DNA from: Litorimonas sp051251645
GTDB lineage: Bacteria; Pseudomonadota; Alphaproteobacteria; Caulobacterales; Maricaulaceae
Reading direction: 5' to 3'
Length of the DNA stretch: 64,000 nt
NCBI GenBank assembly: GCA_051251645.1
Contig: JBPOEY010000001.1
Coordinates: forward strand, 496,001 to 560,000
Shown here: piece by piece, positions 62,267 through 64,000 of the stretch
How positions within the stretch are numbered: position 1 is the first letter of the stretch
Layout: every line of letters starts with the position of its first letter
Made by a program: the position numbers and the translations under genes
The notes under the pieces: generated by a model
Seen by the model: only the letters and a program-made list of their open reading frames with translations
What the model was told of the DNA's origin: nothing
Database searches by the model: none

Positions 62267-62316
62267 TCCAACTTCTAAACTTTGTGGCGCTTAGGCAGCG
62301 TGGCCGGATGAGTCAA

Positions 62317-62769
62317 TCACGCGCGTAATCTGTCGAGCACGCCTTGCAGAATATAGCCCGCCGCCATGGCATCAATTTTTTCCGCGCGTTTGGATCGCCG
62401 GACGTCGGCGTCGATCATGGTGCGGGTAACGGCGGCGGTGGATAGGCGTTCGTCCCACAGGAAGATCGGCACATCTTCGAGGCGCAGTAAATTATTGCAA
62501 AAGTCCCGGACCGATTGAACCCGCGGACCCGCACTGCCGTCCATATTGAGCGGTAATCCCACGATCAACGCACTGCAGTCATTGGTGTGATATTGCGCCA
62601 AGAGTTCCGTCGCATCGGGCGTGAATTTCTTACGCCGGATCGTCAGCAGCGGTGTCGCAATCAATCGCGTACGGTCTGAAATCGCGAGTCCCAACGTCTT
62701 GGTCCCCGGATCAAGACCGAGAAGTGCGCCGGAGGAGGCGGCAAGGATGGGAAGATCGATTAAGGCCAT
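62317..62769 (-). CDS. ruvX: RuvX/YqgF Holliday-junction resolvase-like nuclease
   Basis: A 150-residue RNase H-fold protein. LLGLDPGTKTLGLAISD holds the first catalytic Asp, ALIVGLPLNMDGSAGPR is the standard second motif, and LWDERLSTAAVTR with IDAMAAGYILQG completes the active site. YqgF proteins act in pre-16S rRNA end processing and possibly in recombination. I choose the start at 62769; the upstream extension overlaps the preceding gene. Confidence 0.95.
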   Translation of the reverse strand: MALIDLPILAASSGALLGLDPGTKTLGLAISDRTRLIATPLLTIRRKKFTPDATELLAQYHTNDCSALIVGLPLNMDGSAGPRVQSVRDFCNNLLRLEDVPIFLWDERLSTAAVTRTMIDADVRRSKRAEKIDAMAAGYILQGVLDRLRA

Positions 62770-62780
62770 GGCCGCGCGCC

Positions 62781-63377
62781 CTAGCCGTGGATGCCACTCC
62801 CTGCAAGCTGTAGTGCGCCTGCGCCAAGCAAGGTGAAGGCAACTAGGATAGCAAGAATGATCTTGACCCATCGTTTTGGGAAGCGTCGCCACAGCACGGC
62901 CGTGCTGATCAGCACAAGTGCGACTTCAACCCCCGAGACCCACCGAGCGTATAAATCGACCTCCCAGTAAGACAGCGGACTATGAAAGCGCCAGTCGCTC
63001 AACGGCCAGAAATGACGATAGGCGTCGTGGCTGTGAACCGGGGCGTCTAAGCCGATATGCAGTAGCGCCGCCAAACTAAAGACCATTAGCCAAACACCCC
63101 ATTGGGTGCCGCGCTGCCACCAGGCGAGCGCGAGTAGAGCGGCATAAATCGGGACACTATTGAACGAGGCGATGAGCGTTTGCATCGGCTCTTCAAAATA
63201 ATACTGACCCCAGATAGCGTCCCACTCCTTGCCCAAACCCCAGCGTTGCCAGGGCGCCCAGAGAAAGATGATGAGGTCGGGTATGAGTGCACCGGCGAGG
63301 ACCCAAGAATTGCGAGGACGTTCGCCAGTCTTAGAGAGGGCAGCGAGCGCGACGAGCGCATGGGTCGGCGTATTCAT
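62781..63377 (-). CDS. Membrane-bound metal-dependent hydrolase-like protein
   Basis: A 198-residue membrane protein with four or five helices. It opens MNTPTHALVALAAL and has LIPDLIIFLW, LLHIGLDAPVHSHDAYRHFWP, with His and Asp residues like those of the YdjM/DUF457-type membrane hydrolases. The enzymatic activity is untested. It lies in the operon, 12 bp after the acyltransferase and 11 bp before ruvX. Confidence 0.75.
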   Translation of the reverse strand: MNTPTHALVALAALSKTGERPRNSWVLAGALIPDLIIFLWAPWQRWGLGKEWDAIWGQYYFEEPMQTLIASFNSVPIYAALLALAWWQRGTQWGVWLMVFSLAALLHIGLDAPVHSHDAYRHFWPLSDWRFHSPLSYWEVDLYARWVSGVEVALVLISTAVLWRRFPKRWVKIILAILVAFTLLGAGALQLAGSGIHG

Positions 63378-63389
63378 TTCGCAGTTACG

Positions 63390-63977
63390 CTAGTGATTGC
63401 TGGGTTTAATACCCGTGTAACGCTCTGCGACATAGGCGTGATGGGCAATTGCGTCCGCGTCCATATCGCCTGTCGTGGGTAAGACCCCATGAAGAACAAC
63501 CTGTTTGCGCGGAGAATCCACGCCGTATAGAAAGACTGGAACATTCGCCGCTTGAGCAATCCGCAGGTAGCCCTTGCGAAAGCCGGGGACTTTGGAGCGG
63601 GTGCCTTCAGGCGTAATGGCGATCCAGATGACGTCTTCGCGTTTTATCCAATCGGCGATTTGGGTCGTGAGATCGTTTTTGGATTTACGGTCCACGGGAA
63701 TTCCGCCCATCGCTTTCCAAAGCGAGCCAAGAGGCCAGAAAAAAGCCTCGCGCTTCATCATGAAATGAATGGGCATGCCCAGCGCCAGCATACCGCTGAG
63801 CGCCAAAATCAGGTCCCAGTTTGATGTGTGCGGCGCGGCAATGATGATGGTTTTCGGAATTGTCGGCGGCTGTCCGACCAATTCCCAGTCGAGCAAAGAT
63901 AAGGCGGTTCGCCCGATCCAGCGAGTTACGACGTTACCACGCCGCAATTCCGCATCAACCAGAGGGGAGGACGTCAA
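63390..63977 (-). CDS. PlsC-like acyltransferase
   Basis: A lysophospholipid acyltransferase family protein of about 195 aa. The catalytic HX4D motif is APHTSNWD, and the phosphate-binding motif is TPEGTRSK; GGIPVDRKSKND follows the usual pattern. It would acylate lysophosphatidate or another lipid. The first codon within the window is a TTG; the frame stays open up to the right edge, so the true start may lie outside. Confidence 0.85.
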   Translation of the reverse strand: MTSSPLVDAELRRGNVVTRWIGRTALSLLDWELVGQPPTIPKTIIIAAPHTSNWDLILALSGMLALGMPIHFMMKREAFFWPLGSLWKAMGGIPVDRKSKNDLTTQIADWIKREDVIWIAITPEGTRSKVPGFRKGYLRIAQAANVPVFLYGVDSPRKQVVLHGVLPTTGDMDADAIAHHAYVAERYTGIKPSNH

Positions 63978-64000
63978 ATCCTGAGAGGGGGCAGGTATAG

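Noticed and set aside
1..64000. CRISPR array, prophage or integrase
   Set aside because: No regularly spaced short repeats, phage structural genes or recombinase genes were found. The GH24 gene alone is not evidence for a prophage.

Overview
The window reads as chromosomal DNA of a free-living, probably marine, alphaproteobacterium of moderate GC. The clearest lineage markers are a RegB/RegA (ActS/ActR) redox two-component pair with a SenC/SCO protein, a GapR-type DUF2312 protein, a twin-transmembrane HIG1 protein beside a PduO-type adenosyltransferase, COQ9, DUF2093, and a non-catalytic dihydroorotase next to PyrB. The gene style resembles Hyphomonadaceae/Maricaulales, but I do not assign a genus.

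Layout. 1-8.7 kb: tail of a fasciclin protein, actR/actS, senC, cobalamin adenosyltransferase, gapR, an EF-hand exported protein, a NatAB-like ABC exporter and coq9. 8.7-10.1 kb: a cysteine-rich small protein and copy A of a 475-bp repeat. 10.1-13.1 kb: xseA, a DUF2093 gene, an M23 lipoprotein and chorismate mutase. 13.1-17.9 kb: a leftward envelope operon (DUF374 acyltransferase, waaA, lpxK, lpxL-like, NTF2-like lipoprotein). 17.9-25.6 kb: a phosphatase, a DJ-1 protein, a VOC enzyme, then a rightward operon of glutaryl-CoA dehydrogenase, a fused 2-oxoacid dehydrogenase E1, a FabD-like acyltransferase and a saccharopine dehydrogenase, suggesting lysine catabolism through 2-oxoadipate and glutaryl-CoA. 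25.6-28 kb: small exported proteins and folD. 28-32.4 kb: a partial type II secretion set (gspC, gspD, gspN, a lipoprotein, a short prepilin peptidase). 32.5-36.9 kb: mgtE, an unusual GH24 lysozyme-like protein with a very acidic linker and C-terminal membrane helices, and a cupin/JmjC-like protein.

36.9-40.4 kb is a patchwork: copy B of the 475-bp repeat in inverted orientation, two degenerate partial copies, a fragment of an enoyl-CoA hydratase gene, and unrelated cargo genes between them (GNAT acetyltransferase, membrane SRPBCC protein, small membrane protein). The intact enoyl-CoA hydratase at 40.4 kb begins a long beta-oxidation cluster to 49 kb (thiolase, MFE-2-like SDR, MaoC hydratase, four acyl-CoA dehydrogenases that look like two catalytic/non-catalytic pairs). 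Then come an MFS transporter and tamA-tamB. 56.4-59.4 kb is a small island beside tRNA-Asn: an orphan TadG-like VWA protein, a 5'-truncated gene and a decayed IS3-family element. The window ends with a DUF962 gene and a leftward operon of a PlsC-like acyltransferase, a membrane protein, ruvX, pyrB and the pseudo-dihydroorotase.

The most striking feature not explained by ordinary genes is the repeat family. Two 475-bp copies, identical over at least 417 bp, lie in opposite orientation 27 kb apart. They contain a long hairpin, and degenerate copies sit between cargo genes. No CRISPR array, rRNA or intact transposase was seen.
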